Positions 11,816 through 23,225 of a stretch of 64,000 nt of DNA are shown here, one piece after another. The stretch covers positions 1,436,001 to 1,500,000 of the forward strand of contig OX387182.1 of NCBI GenBank assembly GCA_947561395.2, read 5' to 3'. Below the pieces are notes generated by a model that saw only the letters and a program-made list of their open reading frames with translations, was not told the origin of the DNA and made no database searches. The translations under genes and the position numbers were made by a program. This DNA comes from Buxus sempervirens (taxonomy: Eukaryota; Streptophyta; Magnoliopsida; Buxales; Buxaceae). Every line of letters begins with the position of its first letter. Position 1 is the first letter of the stretch.

Positions 11816-12130
11816 TTACTCAGAGAGGAGTTATTCCCACGGCAGAGAAGCGCGAGCCCTACGCTGAGGAATGCTTGATGAGAAAGGGCCGCAGTTCTCT
11901 AAAAGCGTCGGACAGTGGGGAAGAACAATCATCCGATTCTCTTGGCGATGGCTATTAATTATCGGCGAACCGGGTGAGAAATTGTGATTTTATGGATCTG
12001 TTGGCGAGTTGGTCCAGAATGCTTCCAATAATACGTTATTCGGAATTCTATCCTCGGTATTGCAATTTGAATTACTCTGCTGCCTGAGTTGCATCAGATT
12101 TTGAGAGAAACTGTAATCTCCACTAGTATG
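11816..12130 (+). other. GC-richer patch, possible 5' exon
   Basis: This stretch is less AT-rich than its surroundings and includes a 35-codon open frame from 11872 (MLDEKGPQFSKSVGQWGR onward) that runs into a good donor (gtgaga) next to its stop. A polypyrimidine-AG at about 12144-12150 could be an acceptor. No downstream coding exon is recognised, so it may be the 5' exon of a gene since destroyed by repeats, or chance. Confidence 0.2.
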
Positions 12131-13000
12131 TCTTCTTTTTCTCATCGCAGCCTTGCAATCAGAGAGTTTACCTCTTGATTTCGTTGCACTGATCGGGAAA
12201 CATGTTCCTGCTATTTCAGTTCTCCGTCAAAAGTCATCACCATTGCGCGGTTTCAACTACAATGGTTCGGATTCTATTTCATGCTCCGTACCGCAGGATC
12301 GGTTCCATTTCGTTGTATATTTAGATCTTCCTTCCGTCTATCGTATTTCTGCCCGTTCCTTTCATTAATTTTTTTTAATCCTTCACGTTCAGAATCTGTT
12401 CTTAACGCTACTTGTTTCGTTTTCAGTATTTATTCTCGTGGATCTATTGATTATACTGTCTTGATTGTGATTTTATATTCAGTTCATCATGTTATCTCGA
12501 TATGTCTGTTATCGTTTTGTTGTCTTCATTGTCATGCTATTTATTGTTATACTCTGTTCATACTGTCATTTTCTATTTGAAGAAATTTTATCTGTTCTTA
12601 CCGAGAATACTTTCACCATTTCACTCATTTAAACCTATCGTGTTTATATATTATATTTGTTTTTGCTTCTTATAGAACTGTTCTGGTTATTTACCATAAA
12701 TATACCCTCGCTGTTTAAAATTTTATGGTTATAGAACTGTTCTGTTGTTTAAACTGCAGTGCTACTAAATTTTGTTTATTTAATTGTTACATATACCGTC
12801 ATTTCAAAACCAGTTATTTTATGTTCATATGAGTAGTTCCACTTCACCTCCTAATCATATAACAAGTTCTAGGATATGCTTTATGTGAGAATCATTTGTG
12901 ATTGCAAAACATTATTCATGTGCATCATATTATGATTCATGTATGTATCTTACTGCTGAAATTTGTTTTATCAATTAAGTTGCATCTGATCCAAATTCTA
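12131..13000. other. T-rich, no gene seen
   Basis: T-rich sequence. Two overlapping open frames (12153-12368 and 12281-12580, plus) have no domain that I recognise and biased residues typical of T-rich noise. Confidence 0.45.
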
Positions 13001-13099
13001 CCACAATAACAAATTGGAAACTCATGTTCACACCCTCTGCCAACCCAAAGCATATTTAGGAAAAAGTGCAGAAAAAATTACCAAATGGGGAATGAAGTG

Positions 13100-13560
13100 G
13101 GTTGTAGGCATAGAAGGCTTGGGATGGCAGCTATTCAGCTTTGGTTCGGTATTGAGAAAAAAAAAATACCAAATCAATACATGTATACTAAAAACCAAAA
13201 TTTGAGCCTAATGGCTGTATCGGTTTTAACCAACATATTGAACCATTCCTAACCGTCTGTCTAAATATGCGTATTTATAATCAGTTCGTTTCGGATTTGT
13301 ATGACCTTAAAACCGACATCGTACTGAAACACGATTGGTTTTATATTGTACCAAACCAAACCGAACTGAATCCAATTAATAGCCACCCAAAACTAACCTT
13401 GAAGGCTTTGGTCTGGTTTTTATTATGTTTTTCAACTGAGCCCTCGTCATCCCTACAAAAGGCACTAGATACAGAAGACTTGGGATGGCAGCACTCCGGA
13501 TTTGGTTGTATTTTGAGAAAAAATGAAACTGAACCAACCTGTTATGATTTGAAGGGAGGG
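13100..13560. repeat. Old hAT-like repeat with direct duplication
   Basis: The words gaaggcttgggatggcagct near 13110 and agaagacttgggatggcagc near 13477 begin a roughly 50-bp direct repeat about 365 bp apart, both followed by tttggtt and ttgagaaaaaa. The region between has the ggttcggtt / aaccaaaccgaac composition typical of plant hAT-type non-autonomous elements. Clear ends and target duplication were not found. Confidence 0.4.
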
Positions 13561-13878
13561 GAGGGAAGGAGACTATTTGCCATTTTGTTATTGTTATGAT
13601 TCCCAAGTAGTGCGATTTTTTAATTTGTCTGTGAATTCTTACAGCTCCCTCACCCAATTTATTCTTTTTGACTCTCGAGTAATGATATTGGTTGCTATCT
13701 TGATTTTGTTATCTTATTCGAGGTGGATTAATGGTATTCTTTAAGCATTTCTATTCATTATATTACCTGCCCCGCTTTAATTAAATTTCCTTCCAATGCT
13801 TCTTATGCGTCTGATATTACACCACATGTTTCAGGCAAATAACTATGAGCAAGTATTCTCTTGTGTGAAGCCAAACAC

Positions 13879-13976
13879 CACACTTATGGTTTTGGGGAAA
13901 TCAAGCCCCAAATACCATAAGTGTGAGCAAGTATTCACAGTCTTTGGGGCTTGATTTCCCTAATACCATAAGTGTG
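13879..13976. other. 34-bp-arm hairpin (small MITE or small-RNA precursor)
   Basis: Left arm 13879-13912 and right arm 13943-13976 are reverse complements at all but about 3 of 34 positions, with a 30-nt loop. The left arm plus part of the loop also forms a shorter inverted pair (cacttatggt / accataagtg). The word gagcaagtattc is repeated at about 13845 and 13924. Confidence 0.6.
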
Positions 13977-14389
13977 ACTGATGTTACCTGAAGGGAATGG
14001 GTCCATCTATGAGGAGACTCTATGTTCAAGACAGAGAAAAATGATGTAGGAGTCATCTCCAATCTTGCTGTCCACAGGTTATTCTCTCCATGTCTCTATT
14101 ATACATCTCAAAATCTTATTTAGATTAACTCGAGCAATTTTTTTCATCATACGAGAAAGGTAAATTCACACAATCAAATCAGGAGGTTTGATTGTGTGAT
14201 ACCAAAATTTTCACAAAATTCTCGTAGCTCTTTTCTTCCTGAGAGGTTTTGGTTTCTAAGCTTCTTTTTAAGCTTAAGTTCATTGCAGAGATTTATGCCT
14301 TCAATATATTTATGTGGACTACTAAGTTTCCATATGTTAAGGAATTATAGTTTATAATTCCTATTGGATTTAGGCTTCTAAGCCTATTC

Positions 14390-14515
14390 CTAATTCTTTC
14401 TTCAAAAAGATTAGGAAGTCCAGAGATGAATTTCTCTTTCCAGAATTCTTGATGCATCTGATATAGGATTTGGAGGAATTCTTAAACAAAGAATTCAAGA
14501 TAAAGAATTAACTCA
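14390..14515 (+). pseudogene. Caulimovirid RNase H-like fragment, inverted
   Basis: On the plus strand this short open stretch resembles the start of the RNase H domain that follows the reverse transcriptase of plant pararetroviruses (an Asp-Ala-Ser block followed by a Gly-rich strand). Its orientation is opposite to the movement-protein region at 15766-16524, so the viral copy is rearranged as well as truncated. It is too short for function. Confidence 0.45.
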
Positions 14516-14559
14516 AACATTACTTCAACTTCTAATAACAAAATTTGGTATTCAGTTTG

Positions 14560-15765
14560 TCCATCTATATATTCCATTCATAAATGGTTTTACTATCATA
14601 GGCTGATCGGAATCGAGGTTCTTCAAACTGCATATCAGCAGGAGTAGGCCTAGGATAATAATTCTTGGTTTTGGCAGTTTGGGTAATTGGCTGCCATCTT
14701 AATTTGTTAACTTCACTATTAGAAGTTGAAGCAATTTTTGAGTTAAAGTTTGATTCAATAGTTTTTAATTCTACATCATCAAGATCCTGATTAGAATCTG
14801 ACTCTGATTCAGAAATCTTTTCTATTTCAGAAAGAGTCTGAATCTTTGTGTTTGTTAGTTTAGAAACTAATTGATCTAATAATTCAGTGTTTATTGGTAG
14901 AGATAAATTAAAGGAGGTGGTTGGTTCAAAAGGTTTAATAATTTGGTTTTATATAGTTTTGTACTTTAATGTTGTTAAAGGTAGAAGGGATCTCTATTTT
15001 AGAAGACAAATAATTTTATAATCTATTCATTTGTTGTCCTAGAGAAATTAAATGTAAGTTAGTGTAATTATTTAATTCTATTATTTGTACAATGTTTTCA
15101 ATCTTTATTGTTTCATTTTTATTAGGTATTTCTGTACATTTTATGGGTGAGGCTTTAGCTATTAGATTATTATCTTTAATAATTATTGCCCTATTAGGGG
15201 GATGTATAGATTCAACAACTTCATTAGTTGTTGTAGTCTATGTTTTTGAAGTTTTTTCAATAACCTCAATATTTTTATTGATATAATAATTATCATACCA
15301 ATCAAAGAAATAAACATGGATTTCATTATCTTTAAGATATTCATAATATTCAGTCTGAATTTTAGATCGTTTATCCTGATTATAATTTTGCCAAAAAAGT
15401 TGTATTTTATTATAATTCTTTTCTGAATAAAATTCTTTTCTAAGCAGTTCTTTATTTATTTCAAATTGAGGTTTAGGAGGAGAATCTTGAGTAATTACAA
15501 GAATAGCCTCCATATCCTCAAAGGATGGCTCAGACTCGGGATGAGATACCCTGTATACAAGTTGCTGTAATTGAGATGCAACCGATACAGGCCTAAGGTA
15601 TTGAAGTTCAATTTTAGACTTCTCATAAGATATTGATGGAATTGATGAAGTGGAAAACCTATTTGAGGTTGTAAGATTTATAGTTGCAGAATTGTCTTCT
15701 AAGAATCGTATCTCTACATCATCTATAGCATACTCAATGATTTGATCTATTTCAGATATAGGTTT
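14560..15765 (-). pseudogene. Endogenous caulimovirid polyprotein remnant
   Basis: The minus strand downstream of the movement-protein ORF stays partly open (91-codon frame at 15513-15238 and shorter pieces to about 14600) and is rich in Asp, Glu, Asn and aromatic residues, as in the variable part of caulimovirid polyproteins after the movement protein. Stops and frame changes interrupt it repeatedly. This is a decayed genomic copy, not an expressed viral gene. Confidence 0.6.
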
Positions 15766-16524
15766 TTAGGTTTCTGTTTCTGATTCCAAAACCCAATTTG
15801 ATGAAAGAGTTACTTCATTCCAATTAATTATTCTAGATATAGCTATATTATTTTGTGTGTTAGTTATAAATAATGTTGTTTTACCTTTTGTATCATAATG
15901 TACAGCTCTAGGATAAACAGTATTCATTAATTTATAATATATTCTATAACATAAAGCTATATTTATACTATTATCTTCCATATTAAAACCTTGAGTTTTT
16001 AAATTTAAAGTTAAAGCTTTAAGAATATTTACATCTTTTAATGAAACTGTAAAATTAAGAAAACAATTAAAATATACAGGACCTTGACTTAAGGATGACT
16101 CGACTATTCCTAATAAGGAATCTGTGAGCTTCCTATGTCTACAATCTCTCAGACAAGTTAAAATAGAAGTATTAAGGCCTAATCTAGTTAAAGGTTTTAT
16201 TGCTACTTGAACTAAACCGATGTGTAAATAATTATATTTTTTACCATGTTCTTGTAATAATTTAGCACTTAATAATTGGATAGTATCATGGTCTTGCATT
16301 AAAGACATGGTTTTTCCAACAGTTTTTATTGTGTAATCTAAAATTATATTAAACGAACCAATTTTATAGATATCCTTTAAGGGAATATTTGGAAGTTTCC
16401 AATTAGAGACTGCTCTTTTATAATCTTCAATATTAACTTCATTGGAAGTGATGGTAGAAGAGGTGGATGGAGTATTAGATGATAACTGTGATTTTTGAGA
16501 AAAAGACCTAAAAAGATTAGCCAT
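15766..16524 (-). pseudogene. Endogenous caulimovirid movement-protein domain
   Basis: A 252-codon open frame on the minus strand starting at 16524. It has the character of the 30K-superfamily movement protein of Caulimoviridae: a Ser/Thr-rich N-terminus, then alternating beta-strand-like segments, with spacing like the florendovirus/badnavirus group. In the intact virus this protein forms tubules at plasmodesmata. Here the frame ends in a stop at 15766-15768, although related coding sequence appears to continue beyond, so the polyprotein is broken. No full reverse transcriptase is in the neighbourhood. The exact genus is uncertain. Confidence 0.75.
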
Positions 16525-16555
16525 TTGAATTAATTTTTTGACAGAGTTCTGTAGT

Positions 16556-16567
16556 ACCCTGATACCT
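16556..16567 (-). other. Degenerate Met-tRNA primer-binding site
   Basis: On the minus strand, 32 bp upstream of the movement-protein ATG, stands AGGTATCAGGGT, which matches 9 of 12 bases of the caulimovirid primer-binding consensus TGGTATCAGAGC (complementary to initiator tRNA-Met). Its position before the first ORF fits. Confidence 0.45.
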
Positions 16568-17392
16568 AGCTGTCAATGATTATGCCGATCAACGTCCTAA
16601 CGTCTACCACGACTTCAATTGGACTACAGGCTATGCGACTTTGGTGCTAGTATACCTACTAGCATGTGATCGATCTTGATCCTTGCCCCACCTATCTTTA
16701 TCCCTTTCTCTGTTCACATTTTCCTCCTACCTCTCTCTCTTTCGTTGTTGCTACATCCATCACCCTTGTTCCTTAGTTCATACCTGCTTTTTCTATGGTT
16801 TTTTTCATGATTTCTTGAATCATTAAACGTAAGCAGCCTTGTTCTGATTTATTATTTCTATCCTTCCATGTTTATATATGTTTTTCATTGATTTTGTTAA
16901 ATTGGTTGTTAGTATGTATTTTATATATAGCTATTTTTATTATATTATTTGATTCATGCTTTTCGTTAATTCCTTATTTGTTTTTATCCATGTTCGATCC
17001 ATGTTTCCCTTTTCCCTTAAGGATTTTGTTTCTTTAAGTCAATTTATGTGTCGTGAATATCTCAGAATGTGTCTTACTATCTTTTATCTTTTATTGTACA
17101 TGGTACATCATTGTGTTACTTTCTAATTATTTCTTTCAATGTTATTGTACTATTTTAAGTAGTTTTTACCCAGTTATTTGTTATTTCTATTTAATCACTA
17201 AAATTTAGTTTTTTTTGTCATTCAAGTTTATATTCTTTTGAGCATTTTATTAAATCATAAATAATTCATTTCCTTTATTATTTGTATTTGATTTTCATTG
17301 ATTTCATTCAACCAATTTCTTGAATTTTGTTTGTGTTATGTAGTAATTTTCATATTCTAGTTGAATTTGTGGTTCGGATTGATTTTTTACAA

Positions 17393-17831
17393 CTAGAAGG
17401 GGTGCACGTGCAATACTGCTCGTGTGTAGGAAGGGACGGAGGGAGACAATGTTGGAGGGAACAATTGCAAAATTGATTGTTAGTTTTTGAAAAATTTGAG
17501 GCACTTTTAACCGTTCTACCCTTTTATTAATAAAATACTATATATAATGGGAATAGGCCCCTTGGGAAGCGTACCAAACAATACGCAACTTTCCAAAATA
17601 GCCCCTACACACTATTTGAGAAGATATATTACTAAAAGGGTACAATGGTCAAAACTGTCTCAGCTTTTTTCAAAACTTACAATCAGTTTTGTAACTGTTC
17701 CCTCCCATATTCTCTCTCCTCCCTTCCCTTCTTACACACGTGCAGTATTGCATGTGCACCCTGCTAGTCTTTTCAATAGTATTTGTTGGTACGATTCCCA
17801 TGGGGCCTCTTTTCATTATATATAGTATAGA
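17393..17831 (-). mobile_element. Small Helitron, minus strand, interrupted
   Basis: On the minus strand the element starts TCTATACTATATATAATG at 17831, directly after an A, and ends in CTAG at 17393 followed by T, preceded by a GTGC-rich hairpin: a canonical A^TC...CTAG^T Helitron. It is non-autonomous, with no Rep/helicase. A second Helitron (17536-17767) has inserted into it in the opposite orientation. Confidence 0.7.
17536..17767 (+). mobile_element. Small Helitron nested in an opposite copy
   Basis: Starts tactatatataatgggaata and ends gtgcaccctgctag followed by T, with the hairpin cacgtgcagtattgcatgtg before the end. Its sequence is the same family as the host element on the other strand. 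Removing 17536-17767 restores a continuous host copy at an A^T dinucleotide. The usual leading TC reads TA here. Confidence 0.7.
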
Positions 17832-19233
17832 TTTTGTCTTTATTTTCTTTGACTTTTATTTGTGCTTTTGACTTTTTGTTACGTAATGCAATTTTCATGT
17901 GAGGATAATCTGATCCAGGATTTATTTCTTATTGTTTTATATTTTCTTATGATTGTTTAAAATTTTAAGGTATTTTATGTATCTTGATCATTTTTGTCTT
18001 CATTTGTTCATTTTTGTTTCTTCATTTTTTTTGTTATTTCACATATTTGTTGTTGAATTTTAGTGTATTTTAGTTATTTCTCCATTAATTCAAGGATTTA
18101 TTTGAATCATTGGAAGCTCGTGTCCTTTTACGCCATTTAGGGTCCTTTTTTTTTTCCCTCAATGCTTGTATTAAACTTGTATTCATTAAGTTAATTTATT
18201 GACATAAATTTATATTTTACAGTAATCTCCATTTTCTTTATGTAAAGCTTTGAATTGTTTTATTCAATATTCTTTTGTCTCTGAACTGATTTGACGTTTC
18301 TTTGCCTTTCTTGTTAATTTTCTTTAAGATATCTTACATGGGGATGATCTCAATGATTATTTTTATTTCTTTGTATTGTTTCAAATTTTTTTTAACTATT
18401 TTAATGCGTTCCTCTAATATTCTTTAACTTTCAGTGGTACTTTGGTACTTTTTGCTCTTAGATTTATTTTGTCATTCGATATTAGTTTTTTTCTTTTTAA
18501 GTGTTTGTCCAATGATTTGTGCTTTTTGTTTAATCATTTTTTATCCTATTTTTTGTCATTCAATTTGGACTTTCTATTCGCATTTTATTTTAAGTTCTTT
18601 GATAATTATTCATTTAATTTGATGTGCTCTTTTAAGCTTGTTATCCAATTTTGAGCTTTTTCTTGAATGACTGAAAATATATTTTTTTCTTTGATTTAGT
18701 ATCTTTATACTTTTATTATTTGTATTTCATTTTCATTTGTTTGATTAAGTCGATTTCTCAAAATTTAAATCAAGTCTTTGGATGAAAATGAAAAAGATCG
18801 TATGGAATGAGTATTATTTTCTGCGGGGTTTTATTTAAATTTCATTAAATCGAGTTGTCAGAATTTATTTGTATGATGTATTAAGTTTTCATATACTTAT
18901 ATTGATGAAACTTTACTTTTGTTTTCCGTAAAATTATTTTGTTCTTAATTTGATTGGATTGTATTTGCATTTATCATCGATTTTCCTTTTCCAATTTATT
19001 TATTTTTGGTTCTTAATTTGATTTGATTTGTATGCGCATTTATCATTGATTTTCCTTTACCAAATGTAATACTTTTAGGGATGTTCTTATGTGGTGTTGT
19101 GTTTTTATTTTTTATATTTCCCTTTGTTTTGTCATTTATATCTTTTTATATTTACTATTGCTATAATTTTTTGTATAAGTAATGAATATGTGTTATTAAA
19201 TATCAAATGGGTGAAATAAAGTACAAGTGACAT

Positions 19234-19892
19234 GAGAAAGTCTAATAGTTGATGTAGGGTGAGCCCATAGAGCAACTAGAGAACACTGATCAGATCATAA
19301 TCCTATAAAACAGAAACCTCATCTGCCTACGAGTGCACTCCACTGAAGCACAATAATTGAAGTAGATATGGATCTGGTCTCGTTGCAAGTACAAATACAT
19401 GAGCGGCTAGGAGTAATGAATCATCTAGAGTTGCCTGAATCGAAGTACTCATGTCTGAAAAAATTCATCTATTCCTTGGTCGATATACTTCCCATATGAT
19501 GAATGGAATTAGATTGATCAAAACTATATGGTGCCGAGCCATGTCCTGGCCTTTCCCAACAGAAACACGAGAAAGTCTAATAGTTGATGTAGGGTGAGCC
19601 CATAGAGAAACTAGAGAACACCGACCGGATCATAAACCTATAAAACAGAAACCTCATCTGCCTACGAGTGCACTCCACTGAAGCACAATATTTGAAGTAG
19701 ATATGGATATGGTATCGTTGCAAGTACAAATAAATGAGTGGCTAAGATTAATGAATCATCTAGAGTTGCCTGAATTGAAGTACTCATGTCTGAAAAAATT
19801 CATCTATTTATACTTCCAATATGATGAGTGGAATTAGGTTGATCAAAACTATATGGTGCTGAGCCATGTCCTGGCCTTTCCAAACAGAAACA
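19234..19892. repeat. 335-bp tandem duplication
   Basis: Two head-to-tail copies start with gagaaagtctaatagttgat at 19234 and 19569. They agree at roughly 95% with one ~10-bp gap in copy 2 (near 19808) and share the end cctttcc-aacagaaaca. The unit is clearly less T-rich than its surroundings. No long open frame or familiar domain was seen. Confidence 0.85.
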
Positions 19893-22404
19893 AGGACAAG
19901 CCAAGCTTGTGGACTCCAATTTCTGCCTGATTCTGGTGCGTCACGAAATTGATTGTTTTCTTATTCAATGATATTAGTTATAGGAAAAATAATGTCCACA
20001 ATTGACTGCATCTTACTTTTTTAGATAGTCTGCTGGTAGCTAATTTAACTTTGATATTTTCATTGTGCCCTAGTTTATAAGCAGCTGATGCAACTCAAAC
20101 ATTACTTTCTTTTGCATGCAAATAGAATGTGAAGTACTGTGTGAAACAGTAAGATATTTTCTTCAATGTTATTTGGATATTTTGTGGTCCTAATCAGTAT
20201 AGTACTGCATATCCAATTCATTTTGCGAGTCCATAAACGATGTTGATGCAAAAATACATATAAGCCCAGGACATCAAGAAAAGTTTCACTCAACTTGTCT
20301 TTCTCATAACTACCGAAGTCTCTTTTTTGTTAAATTGTTAGTTTTTTTTTTCTATTTTTAGTTTTATCTGATTTATTTTAATTCATGTTTGCCTTTCCCC
20401 CCAAATTTTCTCTCATATAATGTGTTTAATATAGGGAATGGGTCCCAATAGGTACATTTATTCCTATGTTATATATTTTTATGTATAAATTTATTGTCAT
20501 TTTCCCATAATCATATGTGTTTTTTGATAGTGTTTTCCTTTGATATGTTCTCTTTCATTTTTAATGTGCAGAATTTTTGTCTGATTATTTGATTTTTTTT
20601 TTATTCAATGGTAGTATGTTCTTGTTAGGTCCTTTTTTTAGTGATATTTTTCATTCTTCTTTAATCACTGAAATTTAATACCCTATTTTTTGTCTTTCAA
20701 TTTTAATATGCCCTTCCTATGTTTTTTTACGTTCTTTGCTTATTTTAAGTTAACTTAAATTGCTATTAACTTAACCTCAAAAGATTTATTTATTTTCTTG
20801 AGTCATAAATCATTAGAATGCTTTTTTGTAAATTAGTATGTATATATTTTTATTATTTGCATTTCATTTTTCATTGATTTCATTAAATCGATTTCTTGAA
20901 ATTGAAGTCATGTCTTTGGATGATGAATTAAAATTATAACAAGAAAGTTGGATATCTTTTCTGTGATTTAGTAATTTGATACTCTCCTATTTGTATTTGA
21001 TTTTTTGTTGATTTCATTCAAGTGATTTCTTCAATTTTATTTGTATTATGTAGTAATTTTCATATTTTTGTTTAATTTGAGCTTTAGATTTAATTTTTTT
21101 TCCTTTGTCTTGATTTGGTTTGATTTTTATTTTTGCTTTTGAATTTTGTTAACCTATTGTTATTTTCAATTGAAGATGATCTTATCCAGTATATTTTTAA
21201 TGTTTTATATTTTCTTTTGTTTTTTCAAATTTTAAGTTATTTTATGTATCTTGATGATCTCAAGATGTGTTTTTCTTTTATGTATTAATTTTATGTTGTT
21301 TGATTTCTTTTATAATTCAATATTAATGTTTTCTTCATTTTTTCATTTTTTTCCCAATTTTTTTGGTATTCGGAATTTTTCATTGTAATTTAATGTGCTG
21401 TTTTTAACTGTTTCTCCAATAATTGAAGCTTTTATTTGAATAATTGAATATTATTTTCCTTTAATGCCAATTAGGGTCTTTGTATTTTCAATGCTTGTAT
21501 TTGGCATGAATTTCATTAATTTAATTCAATGCTATTTAACTTTTGTGTTTTTTATTTGTATACATATGAAAGGTATGGTACGTATGCCTTTTCTCTAAAA
21601 CCACTGACAGATGAATGGTACATATGCCTTTTCTCCTACAAGGACTAAAAATGTGGTTCTGATATGATAATTAATTTCCCAATCCAATTTGATGTAAATA
21701 TTTTGAATTGGCATCGATCACAGTGTGATATTAGATTATACATGCAATTTAATGTTTCTTTCTTTCAAAAGGTTCCACCAATCCCAATGAATAGGCATAT
21801 TTCATACAGTAAATACGAGATTCCCGTAACACAGAGAATTGTACCAAAAACACCTAATATGTCCAATAGTAGATCCCAGCCAGCAGTCTTAAATTGGAGA
21901 ACATTTTGTTGTGTGTTCTACAATTAAATATTTAGTTGTTCAAACAATTTTGGTAGTTCAAAAAACCTGAGTCAATCAACTACAAAGGGATAAGGAAGTG
22001 GTCAAGGATTGTGCTTTTCTCAACTAAATTGCACAATGACTATAGACCAAAAACATGTATTAGATAAAATAAACAAACATATAAAACTTAAGGACGAGAG
22101 ACAAAACAGTCTACAACTTAAAGAAAACCCTCATAAAGCAAAATGTCTCCAAAAAGGACTCCGGCAAAAAGATGCCAAAAAATGGTTATAAGCATGGGAG
22201 TTACTTGAAACTTACCTTGAAGCTACACAGACATTGTATTTTTGTTAGGATGGTATAATTCAGCAAGATCCCAATCAATTAGATGAAGTTTTTGGAGCTT
22301 ATGGTCAGATCATAACATTTGTGAGGTTTGACATCTCAATGTGTTATTCCTTGCGAATGACACTAATCTAATGCCTGCCTGCCTTTGCTAAAATGTCTCC
22401 ATTA

Positions 22405-22580
22405 TTGCGAGCTAGGGGTGGCAAGAAATGGAAAGTTATTCTATAGTAGAGTTCATCTTCATTCTATTTTCATTTCCATTGCTGTTTGCTGAAGGTTAGA
22501 TAGTGATGTTAGTTGTGGATGATTGATTTTATCCCATTCCTCATGGGATGCAATCTTTCCTTCTATGTTATAAAAAAAAA
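22405..22580 (+). mobile_element. Short retroposon with 15-bp target duplication
   Basis: A 176-bp insert ending in a poly(A) run, flanked by aaaatgtctccatta at 22390-22404 and 22581-22595. This is the layout of a SINE or an extremely 5'-truncated LINE; no coding sequence remains. Confidence 0.8.
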
Positions 22581-22595
22581 AAAATGTCTCCATTA

Positions 22596-23217
22596 GTTAA
22601 GCAGACAATTATGTATCCTTTCACTTCTTATGGTACAATCAATTAACAAAATGTTCAAAAATCAGGAAATTACTGGTCCTGGGAAGCAACCAGAAATGAA
22701 TACTCAATGTTTTTCTGTGTGCTTGCTTGATGCCAGTTTGGGAGGGGGCCAATGTTCATGCTGTGTTTGTAATTATAGTGAGTGGTGACATAACCGAGAT
22801 AGTGAGATCATAGGGATTCCTCTCTTTAGAAGTTGAGAGGAACTCATATTTGATTGTATCTTGGGTAGTGACATAACTGTGCTTGCTTGATGCCAGTTTG
22901 GGATGAGCAGCAGTGCACTTGAAAAGCTTGGCCATTTGACAGAACCTTATATGTCAGATAGGATATATGGGACTTTACTACGAATTACTTTTCCTTGTTG
23001 CTTTAAATAATGAAAATATCTTAAACACTCAAGTTGTTTGAACAGGTTATTTTTTTTAGCAAGTTACATTTGTTCTATGATTGGTTATTAGATTCTGTTA
23101 CATTTTAATGTATTTTTGTGCAAGTTAAGGGAACTTGTCAAAATTTAATTCCTATTATGTTGAAGTAGTGCAAGTATTTACTTAGAGTGCTTGTAAATAT
23201 CCTCTCAGCTTCTAAAT
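22596..23217. other. Intergenic, no gene seen
   Basis: No coding or structured element recognised. The phrase tgcttgcttgatgccagtttggga occurs twice (about 22718 and 22881), a small old duplication. Confidence 0.5.
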
Positions 23218-23225
23218 GTGAGCAT

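Larger units (their letters stand above)
16570..22389. repeat. T-rich tract with old long-range repeats, no gene
   Basis: About 5.8 kb of strongly T-biased plus strand without coding sequence. Blocks recur with 15-25% differences: tatttgtatttgatttt...gtagtaattttcatatt at 17285-17355 and 20990-21070; ttttatgtatcttgat at about 17970 and 21240; atcaagtctttggatgaaaa at 18765 with a partner at 20905; and variants of aatcac..aaatttag...tttttgtc at 17195, 18530 and 20660. The pattern suggests an ancient tandem or nested duplication. Helitrons (17393-17831) and a 335-bp tandem duplication (19234-19892) lie inside. Confidence 0.5.
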
